From Ophthalmolycus amberensis (Eukaryota; Chordata; Actinopteri; Perciformes; Zoarcidae): a DNA stretch of 64,000 nt. Shown here one piece after another: positions 48,119-58,400 of the stretch (its first letter is position 1; every line of letters starts with the position of its first letter). Below the pieces are notes generated by a model that was not told the origin of the DNA, did no database searches, and saw nothing but the letters and a program-made list of their open reading frames with translations. The stretch is taken from positions 621,501-685,500 of the forward strand of contig JAFEUB010000725.1 in assembly GCA_024529925.1 (NCBI GenBank), given 5' to 3'. A program made the position numbers and the translations under genes.

Positions 48119-48771
48119 AAAAAGACATGTATTTATATGAACAAATAAATACATACCTTACCTACTGCTGTGGTGAATTTCCTAAGAAAATAGACAATTA
48201 GTCATGAGAGAAATCTAAGGGTAGAACGTGAACGAGTAGATGTTAGACCAGAGGTGAGAGGTCGAGTATAGTCAAAGCAAAGGATAGAGGAATGTCACGA
48301 TGGACTGCAGACTAGGATACGGGGGTCTGGAAGACCGCAGAGACAGGATAGTGCGGGTCTAGATAGCCCATAGTGGAGTATGGCAGGATTACAACAGATC
48401 CCGAAACATATGGCGGGGTCGGCCCTGCGGATGGTCCGAGCGCAGGACTGGATAGGTGAGGGTCAAGCTAGACCGCAGACAAGGATAGGTTGGATCCTAT
48501 TTAAACCGCAGCGTAGGATAGTAATGGGTCACGTTTAGACCGCAGAGCAGAATAGGGGGGGTTCAAGGCAAGGCAAGGCAAGTTTATTTGTATAGCACAT
48601 TTCAACAACAAGGTAATTCAAAGTGCTTCACATAAAACCATTAAAAGCATCAAAACATAAGGCAAAAGAAAAGGAGATTTAAAAACAATTAAAGAAACAG
48701 TGTAAGAAATAAAATTCAGTAGTAAAATGCAGAAATGCAGGAAAATGATTAATATATTAATTGAATGTGGT

Positions 48772-51720
48772 TCAATTAAAGGCAGCAGCAAACAGAAAGG
48801 TCTTCAATCTTGATTTAAATGAGCTGAGGGTCTCAGCAGACCTGCAGCTTTCTGGAACTTTGTTCCAGATATGTGGAGCAGAAAAACTGAACGCTGCTTC
48901 TCCATGTTTAGTTCTGACTCTGGGAACAGAAAGTAGACCGGTCCCAGACGACCTGAGGGGTCGGGATGGTTCATAAGGTAGCAGCAGATCAGAGATGTAT
49001 TTTGGCCCAAAACCATTCAGTGCTTTGTAAACCAACAGCAGGATTTTAAAGTAAATTCTTTGTTGGACAGGAAGCCAGTGCAAAGACCTCAGAACTGGAG
49101 TGATGTGATCCACCCTCCTGGTCTTAGTGAGGACTCGAGCTGCAGCGTTCTGAATCAGCTGCAGCTTTCTGACGGACTTTTTACAGAGACCTGTAAACAC
49201 ACCGTTACAGTAGTCCAGTCTGCTGAAGATAAATGCGTGGACAAGTTTTTCCAAATCCTGTTGAGACATAAGTCCTCTAATCCTTGATATATTCTTCAGG
49301 TGATAATAGGCTGATTTTGTAATTGTCTTGATATGGCTGTTCAGGTTGAGGTCTGAATCCATAACTACACCTAAATTTCTGGCTTGGTTTGTGGGTTTTA
49401 ACATCAGTGACTGAAGCTGAACGGTGATTTTCAATTGTTCGTCCTTGGTACCAAAAACAATTACTTCTGTTTTATCTTTGTTTAATTGAAGAAAATTCTG
49501 GCACATCCAGTTGTTGATTTGTTCAATGCAGTTACCCAGCCCTTGTATGGGATTATAGTCCCCTGGTGACATAGTTATGTAGATTTGTGTGTCGTCTGCA
49601 TAATTATGATAACACACTTTGTTGTTTTCCATAATCTGAGCTAGTGGAAGCATGTAGATGTTGAACAGAAGAGGCCCCAGTATTGAACCTTGGGGAACAC
49701 CACATGTCATTTTAGTCAGCTCTGATGTGTAATCAGCTACAGACACAAAGTATTCTCGGCCCTTCAAGTAGGATTCAAACCAGTTAAGTGCTGTGCCAGA
49801 GAGTCCCACCCAGATTTTTAGTCTTTCTAGGAGTATGGCATGGTCGACCGTGTCGAATGCAGCACTGAGATCTAGTAACACTAAGACTGAACTTCTGCCG
49901 TTGTCTATGTTTAAGTGGATGTCGTTGAAAACCTTAACAAGAGCAGTTTCAGTGCTGTGGTGCTGTCGAAAGCCTGACTGGAAAACATCAAAGCAGTTAT
50001 TTACGGTCAAGAAGTTGGTCAGCTGTTGGAAAACCGCTTTTTCAATTATTTTACTTAAAAATGGGAGGTTTGATATTGGCCGATAATTTTTCATCGTTGC
50101 GGAGTCTAAACTAACCTTCTTTAGGAGTGGTTTAATAACTGCAGTTTTTAGGGCTTGTGGGAAGACACCTGAGAGAAGGGATGTGTTTACAATTTGTAAA
50201 AGATCAGTGGTCATGCAGTTTGAAATATTTTTGAAAAAGTGTGTTGGTAGAATATCCAAGCAGCAGGAGGATGACTTCAGATGTTGTATAATGTCTTCTA
50301 GGCTTCTACGGTCGATTGAATGAAATTGTGTCATGATATTTGAATGGATGTTAGATCGGGACAACACATATCCTGTGGTTGATGTGGAGGCACTGACTGC
50401 TTGTCTAATTTTCTGAATTTTGTCAGTAAAAAAGGAGGCAAATTGATTGCATGCCCAGGTGGATTGGAGTTCAGCAGCTACCGACACTGGAGGGTTTGTT
50501 AGCCTGTCGACAGTAGCAAATAAGGCGCGTGTATTGTTCTTGTTTTTGGTTATGATGTCAGAGAAGAATGACTGCCTTGCATTTCTAAGTTCCAAATTAT
50601 AATTGCGAAGTCTCTCTTTATAGATGTCACAGTGAACCTGGAGATTAGTTTTTCGCCACCTGCGCTCAGCTTTCCGACACTCTCGTTTCTCCATTTTGAC
50701 CAACGTAGCATTTCTCCAAGGAGATCTTTGCTTACCCGAGACAACCTTCACTTTTGTGGGTGCAATGGCATCAATAATATTTTTAACTTTAAAATTGAAG
50801 CCATCTACAAGCTCATTGACTGAGAGGCAAGAGAGGGCTGGTGTGGAGGAGAACTTCTGAATAAATAGTTCACTGGTGTTTTCAGAGATGTAACGCTTTG
50901 TCACAACCTTGGTTTGGACATTTGTGTGCAAGGAGATTGCACTCTCAAAGAAAACACAGAAATGATCAGAGAGTGCAACATCAGTCACAGCAACCTTGGA
51001 AATGTTTACACCTTTGGTGATGATTAGGTCCAGAGTGTGCCCCCTGTTGTGGGTGGGTCCTGTCACATGCTGAGTCAGATCATAGTTATCAAGGACACCA
51101 CATAGTTCTATAGACTCTCTGTCCTGGGGATTATCAACATGGATATTAAAATCACCAACAATAACAACACAGTCAAAATCAATACAGATTACAGACAGCA
51201 GTTCAGTAAACTCATCAAAGAAGGTCGCACAGTATTTAGGCGGTCTGTAAATGTTTAGGAATAAAGCTTGAGTGGAATTCAGAGCCACATATTCAAAAGA
51301 ACTAAAATGACCAAAGGGCATCTGCTTGCATTGAAGAGAATCATTAAATAAAACAGCAACTCCACCTCCTTTCTTATGCGCTCTTGTTTCGCTCATGAAA
51401 CTGAAGTTGGGAGGTGTTGATTCAATAAGAACAGCTGCATTGTTATCTTGATTTAACCAAGTTTCAGTTAAAAACAAAATGTCCAGTTTGTGCCTCATAA
51501 TAAAATCATTGATTAAAAATGTTTTTCCTGACAGAGACCTGACATTTAATAAAGCTAAGTTTAATGTGGTTAAAGCTTTCTTTGCCCAATTTATTTGGAC
51601 AGGCTGACGAGGAATGTATGCTAAGTTTGATAAGTTTGCATGTTTACTATTGTTTCTTCGCAGCCTCACCTTTCCTTTTCTATGAACTTGCAGGACAGGA
51701 ATTGAAACGGCTAGCTGCAT
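48772..51720 (-). CDS. L2 ORF2: endonuclease-reverse transcriptase, uninterrupted 982 codons
   Basis: The N-terminal apurinic-type endonuclease shows LLNVRSL (near residue 58), FLTETWLN, GDFNIHVDNP and LSDHFC in order. The reverse transcriptase shows NYRPISNLPFLSKIIEK, QSGFRQHHSTETAL, LLDLSAAFDTVDH, GVPQGSILGPLLFN and the catalytic Tyr-Ala-Asp-Asp at residues 707-710 (49591-49602). The C-terminus has the L2-typical LDYCNG, QNAAARVLT, LHWLPV and FGPKYISDLL blocks and ends LKTFLFAAAFN. No stop or frameshift interrupts the frame, and key motifs are intact. It nicks target DNA and copies its own RNA (target-primed reverse transcription). The exact start Met is uncertain. Intactness implies a young insertion, although ORF1 is truncated. 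Confidence 0.93.
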   Translation of the reverse strand: MQLAVSIPVLQVHRKGKVRLRRNNSKHANLSNLAYIPRQPVQINWAKKALTTLNLALLNVRSLSGKTFLINDFIMRHKLDILFLTETWLNQDNNAAVLIESTPPNFSFMSETRAHKKGGGVAVLFNDSLQCKQMPFGHFSSFEYVALNSTQALFLNIYRPPKYCATFFDEFTELLSVICIDFDCVVIVGDFNIHVDNPQDRESIELCGVLDNYDLTQHVTGPTHNRGHTLDLIITKGVNISKVAVTDVALSDHFCVFFESAISLHTNVQTKVVTKRYISENTSELFIQKFSSTPALSCLSVNELVDGFNFKVKNIIDAIAPTKVKVVSGKQRSPWRNATLVKMEKRECRKAERRWRKTNLQVHCDIYKERLRNYNLELRNARQSFFSDIITKNKNNTRALFATVDRLTNPPVSVAAELQSTWACNQFASFFTDKIQKIRQAVSASTSTTGYVLSRSNIHSNIMTQFHSIDRRSLEDIIQHLKSSSCCLDILPTHFFKNISNCMTTDLLQIVNTSLLSGVFPQALKTAVIKPLLKKVSLDSATMKNYRPISNLPFLSKIIEKAVFQQLTNFLTVNNCFDVFQSGFRQHHSTETALVKVFNDIHLNIDNGRSSVLVLLDLSAAFDTVDHAILLERLKIWVGLSGTALNWFESYLKGREYFVSVADYTSELTKMTCGVPQGSILGPLLFNIYMLPLAQIMENNKVCYHNYADDTQIYITMSPGDYNPIQGLGNCIEQINNWMCQNFLQLNKDKTEVIVFGTKDEQLKITVQLQSLMLKPTNQARNLGVVMDSDLNLNSHIKTITKSAYYHLKNISRIRGLMSQQDLEKLVHAFIFSRLDYCNGVFTGLCKKSVRKLQLIQNAAARVLTKTRRVDHITPVLRSLHWLPVQQRIYFKILLLVYKALNGFGPKYISDLLLPYEPSRPLRSSGTGLLSVPRVRTKHGEAAFSFSAPHIWNKVPESCRSAETLSSFKSRLKTFLFAAAFN

Positions 51721-51790
51721 ACAGGGCCCCGACCTTTCCTGGAGAGAGTCATTGGTATCATTAGCCTTGTAGCCTGGACCCAGAAGACTA

Positions 51791-52455
51791 TCAATTATTT
51801 AGGGGAGACAGAGGATGGTTGTAGTTCCGTCGAGGAGTGGGGAGAGGAGTGTGTTTGGTTCCAGCAATGACCAGCTCTTTCATGTGGTCAGTGAACTCCA
51901 GGTGGGGGGAGGATGGGGAGAGTGTGAGAGAGGCTTGCGATCCAAAGTATGGACCCGAAATAGAAGTAGGTGCTGGGGATGGAGGTAAAGACTCCTCGTC
52001 TAGGAAGTCCATACTTTGCAGTCCAAAGTATGGACCTGAAGTAGGTGCTGGGGAGGGAGGTAAAGACTCCGCGTCTAGGAAGGGTGGGGCGTTAGGCGGG
52101 GGCATCCTTCCCGTAAGGTCTCCATGGCGATGCTGTGTGGTTATCTCTTGTTTAGACTCCTCTTGTATCTTGTCCTTGGCAGTAGGGACAGACGAGTGAC
52201 GCAGGGAGAAAAATAGGTTAGAGGTAAACAGTTTTACCCCTGACTTGTTTAGGGAAACTCCATGCGCTGTAAAAAGATGTCTGCGCTCCCAGAAAAGGTA
52301 GAAATTGTTGATAAAATGTACTGAATGGTCAGTACATGCAGTTGACAGCCATTTGTTCAGTGCAAACAGCCTGCTGAATCCTTCATCTCCTCCTCTGACT
52401 GTTGGGAGAGGGCCACTGATGAACACCTCAGCCTTGACAGAGCTGACTGTGTTTC
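51791..52455 (-). pseudogene. L2 ORF1 C-terminal part (SGNH-esterase-like), 5' truncated
   Basis: Minus-strand frame with VFISGPLPT near the 5' break, then WLSTACTDHSVHFINN, FWERRHLFTAHGVSLN and GVKLFTSNL. These are the end of the SGNH/esterase-like domain found in ORF1 of many fish L2 and CR1 elements. A Ser/Pro-rich tail follows, with the duplicated motif ESLPPSPAPTSGPYFG. The catalytic Ser block lies upstream of the truncation and is absent. The stop at 51791 lies about 70 bp before the ORF2 Met. Confidence 0.75.
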
Positions 52456-53112
52456 AAGAGAGAACGTAGAACAGCACGGTTGGGGGTCTTACGGCCCCCG
52501 CATGTTTGGGGTCTGACTGCCTCAGCACAACCAGACCGGGTGAGCTCACCCGGGAAACTAGAACGTATGTCATACTTTGACAGGTCTCGCATCACTCGGA
52601 CCGCAAAACAGAAATTATGTCATATCTGACTGCGAAATTAGAAATTTGTCAACTCTGGACGGGTCTCTTATCATACGGACCAGGAAATTAGAAACGGGGC
52701 ACCTCAGACCCACCTTTTCTTTTAGGAAAGTAAAACGGTCCCGTCGGACCAGGAAACAGACACGTTAAACCAGGTCACGTTCACCCAGGAAAAACAGTCA
52801 CGATAAGCCAGGTCACGTGAGACCAGGAGATTGGGAAACAGTGTTAGACCAATCAGATGGAGAAAACGGTCGAGTCACACCAGAGGAATAGAGCAAGATA
52901 AACGCAGAGCACAGTAATATACAGTGCTGATAGGATATCCATTTGCACAAGATAATGTGAACCATACCTTAGTGTTACTATAAGGAACATTTCAAGAAGG
53001 GTATCATGCTATCCCCTGCTATGAACCAATACCAATAATGTGACCTACCAACGATACACCAATCGATGTAAACATGTCACCACCACCAGTTATATGCATT
53101 CCTTACCGGATT
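52456..53112 (-). other. YR retroelement 3' internal region
   Basis: Non-coding sequence between the recombinase stop and the L2 insertion. Imperfect short repeats of the type GACCAGGAAA / ACCAGGTCACG recur. The continuation on the other side of the L2 copy (48119-48556) has related GACCGCAG/AGGATAG repeats. Confidence 0.55.
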
Positions 53113-53463
53113 TTAAGGCTTCAATGATCTCTGATTATCGAGGACGGTGTTGAGATCGGGGCGAATGTAAGATGTGAAGGTAGAGGATGACCAACGTCCC
53201 AATTGTTGTAGGGTAGTAGCAGAGATGCCTTAGTTAGCTGCCGAAGTAGCCGCCCCTATTCTACAAGAGTGCACTGAGTATAGCTGGAGTAAGAATAGTA
53301 GAGTCTATCCAAGCCACAACTACTGTGCAAGCACCTCCGCATTTGGAGTGTTTAGGCCATGAGTTACCAGCCAAGTCACGTACCCATTAGACCAGAATAG
53401 TGTGAGTCCAACAGACTTTCGTGCAATGGCCTTATACCGTGATGCGCGAAGATCCACTTGAAC
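53113..53463 (-). pseudogene. Tyrosine recombinase C-terminal domain (YR), with three in-frame stops
   Basis: 117 codons can be followed in one frame on the minus strand. Conserved blocks are DLRASRYKAIARKSVG, the catalytic H-S-C-R of the HxxR box (53260-53271) followed by IGAATSAA, then LQQLGRW and the nucleophile Tyr in TSYIRPDLN (Tyr codon 53167-53169). This is the usual order in DIRS, Ngaro and Crypton recombinases: HSxRIGAAT, LGRWSS, YIRP. Stops at codons 48, 53 and 78 kill the gene. Its enzyme would join the circular cDNA into the genome by strand exchange without an integrase-type duplication. The upstream catalytic Arg was not located. Confidence 0.85.
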
Positions 53464-55647
53464 AACAGCATGCGAGAGGTAGCTCTAGAGATAATACATT
53501 TTGCATGAATGAGATAATGCTATTAGACAAATTGCATGACGAGCCACAATGCCAGAAACAATGTCAACATGATGCATGAATTATGCATGACTTACCGTAC
53601 ACATTGTTAAGGCTTTAAAGCGCTTGAGTTACCCTTTGTGTCTAGCCTACCACTGGCCTTGACAGAATCCCCCAAAACCCACGGATGGTCTGCATCCATG
53701 TCGACGTCGTGAATCAGCGAAACTCACCAGCTTGTTACACCATTCAAGTGATCGCACAGCGACCTGACACGCAGGTCAGCGCGGCACCCATCATCAAGGT
53801 AGATTGTGCATCTTAGGCCAAGGAAGATGCCATGTCAAACGAGCAGGAGAGGAAAAGCGCGTCCCTAGGGGATGAGCCTGAATGGAGCTGATCTACTTTA
53901 TGTATAAATGTCCAAGTATGGTTTTGCCACTTAACCGTCCCCGTCAGGAGTCACAATAGCGCAGTTGTGGCAGATTACTGGCTGCAGAGCCTCTGGTCCT
54001 GGAGCTCTGAGGAATAACAGCCCTACTCCATTGCTCTTCTGCGCACATGAACTCCTCTCTGCCAGTGCTGCCCGTTTCAAGATTTGGTCTTTTACTTCCG
54101 CTGACCAAGCCCCACACTTCAACAGGCAAGCATTCTCGTTACATTACTGATGTTACTGACTGACACACCTCACCATTGGTAGCCGCTCTTTACTATGTTA
54201 TCATAAATACCTTTAAATCCCATCCTGCCTCGTGTCCTTCCGTATTTGTCATACCTTGGGAGCCGGGTTACGACATTACACATGGCCGCCTCCCAAACAC
54301 CGAATGTGGACATTTATAAATCAGCCTTAACCAATATGGACAGACTCTTAAAAGTTCCTTCCTCCCATGCAGTTTAACCCAGTGTGTTTCATATGTCCAG
54401 AGACCATTATGATTATTCCCAGCAGCCAGGTGAAGAGCCACTAAGCAAAATATTTTGAGCAAACTCACCCGCTCAATCCAAAAATAATAGAGGCACCGAT
54501 ATGAGCTACGAGCCCAATAATCAGAATCCTATCACATGATTCCACTGCCCAACTATGATGTAACAAGAGGAATAGAGCTGAACAAAATGTTTAATAACAA
54601 CAAATAATGTTGCTGCACACAATCCTCTTTAACGTACGATGTAATACTTCCATTTACATCGCTTCACCCTGATTGTACTGAATTTAAAGCTGCATGACGA
54701 TACAGTTGCATTAATTTACTAAAATTAGGTACTTTATCTTTTTAAGATGAAAGTTCTTAAAAGCTGATGTTATGTAATTTAATCTATGAATGCATCCCTT
54801 ACTTTACCTGACATATTCCTTCAACTTCTTGATTTAACAATCAGCTGTTGACTACGAACCAACCAACGTTGATACAACTGTTAGGCTACTTCAATTTATA
54901 TGGGACTAAATCATCCCGCACGTTAGACCGACCGTGATGTTCCGGACCTTTGCATGAGGAACCTCTCTCAAACTGGGCTTGTTGAAGTTCCTTTGAACAC
55001 CCTGCTCTATGAGTTGTCATTCTCTGAAACACCAGAGGCGTACCAACAACATGGGCTGTGAAGAATAACAGAGGCGTGTTACTCATAGAACGTTGGCATA
55101 GCTGACACAAGCCATGGCCTACCTCCACAATGCCGAGGAGGGATTGTAGTCATCTGTAACCTCATATTCATAAACTACTGATCGCCTTAGCCAAGCCCTG
55201 TTAGGAAAAAGTAAAGTATTAACTGTATCATAAAGAAACAAAGGTTAAATATCCTGTAAACTACTGGATTTGGCTGCCAAACATTTACTCCAAATGAAAA
55301 CCCTGCTGTTCTGAAGCCTCTCAAAATAATTGGCCCATCTCCTATAATCCCCAGACATGTCAACAGTGTTTTATCAGTGCACTATTTGTGATATACAATT
55401 GATCATGAGAACCGCCCGTGCCAGATTGAATTCGGCGGTGCCTGACCGAACCGTGACCACTTGCGGGCCTACCCGCATCACGCGCCTGCCGTGATTACTT
55501 GCCGCGAGTACCCATCGCGCCCATCACTACGAAGAGGATAAACTCACTGCTAACTAACTGCTGCTTAGTTATGTTTATTTCGGCTCAAAAAGATTTGTAG
55601 TCTCATGAATGCGCTCCACTTCCACTACTGGGACAGGCGCTTTCATA
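53464..55647 (-). other. YR retroelement internal region, degraded
   Basis: The reverse transcriptase/RNase H genes are expected here, but only broken frames are seen. A Tyr-Leu-Asp-Asp tetrapeptide at 53790-53801 (minus) is compatible with an RT active site. It lacks convincing flanking motifs and lies too close to the recombinase for a complete RT-RNase H. Confidence 0.45.
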
Positions 55648-56200
55648 CTAATTAAATGAGAGCGATGCTCCGGAGCTCCAGACATGTGTCAGCCCCATGA
55701 CTTCCTCATTTGTCGGAAAATGACTCGGAGCGGAAACAAAGTCTCCGTTTAAACAGCGAGGAGCCTGAACTGTCCCGTGGAGCTGATTTACCATGGCGGC
55801 TGGTGGCGCCGATGTTAACCGTATAACAGAAGCTGCATCGTTTACCAGAGCTTGAAGACCAGCATCGCTGGAGTGGATGGAGCTACCCGGTGGAAATGAC
55901 GGCTTTGTCTGCATTGGAGGCCCGGAGTGCTGGTGGAGAAAGAGTACGGGACGCCGCCTGCGGAGCTCGGATGAGCCCCGCGATGGATCGACTGATCGCG
56001 AGTAACTGTTAGACTTACTAGGATACCACTGCAAACTACTAGCTGAGCCAAGAGGCTTCTTGCTCGACTGAGGGGAGCCGCTGCGCCGCGCTGGGCGAGT
56101 GCTCCTGCGCCGGCCACCTGGTGAGCTGAATGCCGGCTCCGGCTAAACACGATGTTGAGACCCGACTCTTCCTGAAACGATCAAAGTCGGAATCCGTCAT
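55648..56200 (-). pseudogene. Fragmented N-terminal (gag-like) ORF of the YR retroelement
   Basis: An ATG at 56200 opens 53 codons (MTDSDFDRFRKSRV..., ending EQEASWLS) just inside A1, where the first ORF of a YR retroelement should start. Overlapping open frames of 102 and 128 codons in the other two phases follow (56150-55842 and 56034-55648), suggesting a frameshifted Ser/Pro/Ala-rich gag-like protein. No zinc knuckle or other domain was identified, so 'gag-like' rests on position and composition. Confidence 0.4.
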
Positions 56201-56256
56201 TGTCTCAGTTACCCACAACTAGTTGTTTAAAATGTAAGGGAAATAGTATCGCTTCA

Positions 56257-56479
56257 CATCTGCTTAGCTGAAATGACAACTGACAGCAGCAGAGAGGAGA
56301 ACACTATTTAACGTTTGACAGCAACGATATGATTGGCTTGAGGAACCGGTGTGCAGAATCTGGTTGGTTACTTAAAAGTGCACGCCCCCAATCAGCTGAT
56401 AGAGTAATTACAAGGAGAGGAAAGACAGAGATTACTAGTGAGTGTCTTCCTGACTGAACTTGCGCTTGAGCTACATTTC
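56257..56479 (-). repeat. Split direct repeat A1 of the YR retroelement
   Basis: 223 bp reading as identical to 47749-47971. Its outer edge is again the pentamer ATTTC (56475-56479). Confidence 0.92.
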
Positions 56480-57028
56480 TTGCTGACAGCGTCGGAGAAG
56501 CGTTGCACATTGTATGGCTGGGAATGCGTTTCATTTTAAGTGAGCTGTTGGTGTTTGGAGCTATGCTAACCTGAGGACACCATAGTATTTGAAAACTTTT
56601 GGAGAGAAGTGTATCTACAACTCAACGAACACGTTCGCAGGGAACCTGCTCCACAACCTGGCGTGCGGTCTGCGCCGGCGGAGGTGGCGAAATACAACTG
56701 GAGGCTCGACTGTCACTGGTGTCCATGAATCGAGAAGGACCTCTTACTGGAACTGAAACGATGTACTGGGATTAAACTCTAAGTTTCGGTAAGTGACAAA
56801 CTGCGTTTGTTTTTTACATAGCAACGTTACGACTGTTCATTTGTCTATCGTGTCGTTTTTATGAATAATATTTGAATGGCTCGTGCTCTTGTGTGGTGGA
56901 ATGCGTGGATCTGCTGCAGGTTTGCTGGATTGATGCTTCATAATGAGGTTATTAGGAGGTAATTCAACTGTAATAGGACAGCACTGAAGGCCCAGGTATA
57001 AAATCCACGGCCCGCCACTGCATTACAT

Positions 57029-57290
57029 GCATGGTGTCTTTTCAAAATGAACTTCCAACTTGGTTTACGTAGCTTTTAGGTTTACTTAGGCAACAAAGCT
57101 ACTGGGCTAAACTTAGGAAAATATCATGGTTTTGGTTAAAATAACTATGTTTGTTGCGTAAAATAACTGTTTGTTATGTAACTGCCGTTGGTAAAGTCAG
57201 AAAGTTACTAGGGTTTAAATAAGTTAATGTTCTCCTGGGTGAAAGTCCTGTGTTTCATTATCTACCAACCTCCCCTCCCACCAGCACTAC
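57029..57290 (-). mobile_element. Family 2 TIR element, right piece (continuation of 46495-46634)
   Basis: It carries, inverted, the GAAGTTCATTTT, AACCTAAAA, ACCATGATGTTTTCCT and GGACTTTCACCCAGGAG blocks of the 40.9 kb copy. The distal end is missing. Confidence 0.65.
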
Positions 57291-57404
57291 ACAGCCATGC
57301 AGTCTTTACCAGGAATTGTAAATTGTCAAGAATAGACCAAGAATTGTCTCCTGGTCTCCGGGTCTGAAAAAGGAAGCCAATGTGGAAGTGCCTTAAACTT
57401 GCAC

Positions 57405-58400
57405 TCTCTCTAATGGCCATCAGGGGGCGACTCCTCTGATTGTATAGAAGTCTATGCGCAAATGACTCTACTTCTCTCTTGATTTATTACCTCAGTAAAC
57501 ATTGTAAACATGAGTTTATGGTCTCAATCTCTAGTTTCAAGTCTTCTTCAATACAGCATGATGTTCATTTAGTAAATTATGGTCCATTTAGAGTCAAATA
57601 GACCATAAAGCAGGGTATGCTTTAGGGCGGGGATACTTTGTGATTGGCAGGTCTCTACCAGGGCGTTGTCTGATGTGGGGGTGTTCTGCGTTTTCCTCTT
57701 AGATCTTTAAACCTTTCACAGTGTGAGTTCATTAAAGTTAATTGTAACATTTGGGTTGCCTAAAAATGCCAGTTCTCATTCCCAGGGCATCAAATACTGA
57801 CGAACAATGCACCCTTTAGCGCCTCTATGAGGTGCACCGGGTTTACAAGTAACTACAATGTAAACCCATTAGTGGCCTTATTAGACACTCAGAGAAATAG
57901 CTCTGGGAGTGTGATAATGTAGTGGGTGAAACAAACGCAGTACTACCTGTGTTTGTGTCCCAAAGTGTTGAGTTATTGTGAAGTTGTGTTAGTGATGTTT
58001 GAGACGTTTTACTTAATACATACTTATGTTAAGCCCCACCGTGATGTTTTTCCTCAACCTTACTAAGTGGTTTTGTTGCCCAAACGTAGCGTGAACTCAC
58101 AACGTCAACCAAGTGTCTACTGCGACTGCAGTGGAGCATCATAGTTTGACGCGCTGGGCTACCCAGTGCGTTAGCAAGTCACGCCAAAAGGTCTGACCAA
58201 GCGTCAGTATGTGACGAGTCTGGATGAAAACGTATTGTTCAGCGCTCTGTTGTACTTAGCTCCATCAACACATGTTACTTCTGTGACAAGATGGCAACGG
58301 ACACAATGCTGAACTCGAGGCTTCAAAACAGCGATCCACAAACCAATGGGTGACGTCACGGCGACCACGTCCACTTCTTGTAAACAGTTTATGGTCTTTA
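57405..58400 (-). repeat. Dispersed repeat family 1, inverted copy split by a family 2 element
   Basis: Positions 57405-57655 hold the reverse-complement blocks of family 1 (GGGGGCGACTCCTCTGATTG, ACTTCTCTCTTGATTTATTA, GTATGCTTTAGGGCGGGG). Positions 58288-58400 hold the CAAGATGGCAACGG and GGGTGACGTCACGGCGACCA blocks. Between them a family 2 element (about 57770-58230) starts TTCTCATTCCCAGGGCATCA and ends with GACCAAGCGTCAGTATGTGA, its inverted end. Confidence 0.7.

Larger units (their letters stand above)
48557..52455 (-). mobile_element. L2-clade LINE inserted in the YR retroelement
   Basis: The element runs on the minus strand from about 52455 (5' truncated) to a 3' end at about 48557. The 3' end has the (TTGCC)n-type tail usual for fish L2, seen on + as TTCAAGGCAAGGCAAGGCAA. 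It carries the end of an ORF1-like frame and a complete ORF2. On both sides the YR retroelement continues with similar GACCGCAG/ACCAGG-rich sequence, so the insertion came later. TTCAAG occurs at both edges and might be part of a target duplication. Confidence 0.88.
47486..56479 (-). mobile_element. DIRS/Ngaro-like tyrosine-recombinase retrotransposon with split direct repeats
   Basis: Read on the minus strand, the order is A1 (56479-56257), internal region, B1 (48118-47967), A2 (47971-47749), a 111-bp spacer, then B2 (47637-47486). A1 and A2 (223 bp) look identical. B1 and B2 (152 bp) differ at two positions. This A1-internal-B1A2B2 layout is the split-direct-repeat form of PAT/Ngaro YR retroelements. 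The internal region encodes a decayed tyrosine recombinase (53113-53463) and a fragmented N-terminal ORF (about 55648-56200). A reverse transcriptase is not convincingly readable. An L2 LINE sits between the recombinase and B1. The element itself lies inside a hAT transposon. Confidence 0.82.
46635..57020 (+). mobile_element. hAT-type transposon carrying a nested retroelement
   Basis: The ends are CAGTGGCGGGCCGT (46635) and ACGGCCCGCCACTG (to 57020), perfect 14-bp inverted repeats. They are flanked by the 8-bp target duplication CATTACAT (46627-46634 and 57021-57028). Own sequence is only 46635-47485 and 56480-57020, about 1.4 kb, and the rest is a later insertion. The + strand just before the inner insertion reads FKEKLDIVRNGQSTPQLA, resembling the N-terminal region of ZMYM1/TTF-like hAT transposases, but with stops. 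No catalytic domain is present, so this was a non-autonomous copy. Confidence 0.9.

Noticed and set aside
53790..53801. Tyr-Leu-Asp-Asp as proof of a reverse transcriptase in the YR element
   Set aside because: The tetrapeptide alone is weak, neighbouring RT blocks are not readable, and the spacing to the recombinase is too short for RT plus RNase H.
47486..56479. Interpretation as an ordinary LTR retrotransposon or a tandem Helitron
   Set aside because: The repeats are arranged A1...B1A2B2 rather than as two full LTRs, and a tyrosine recombinase domain is present; no Rep/helicase motif was seen.
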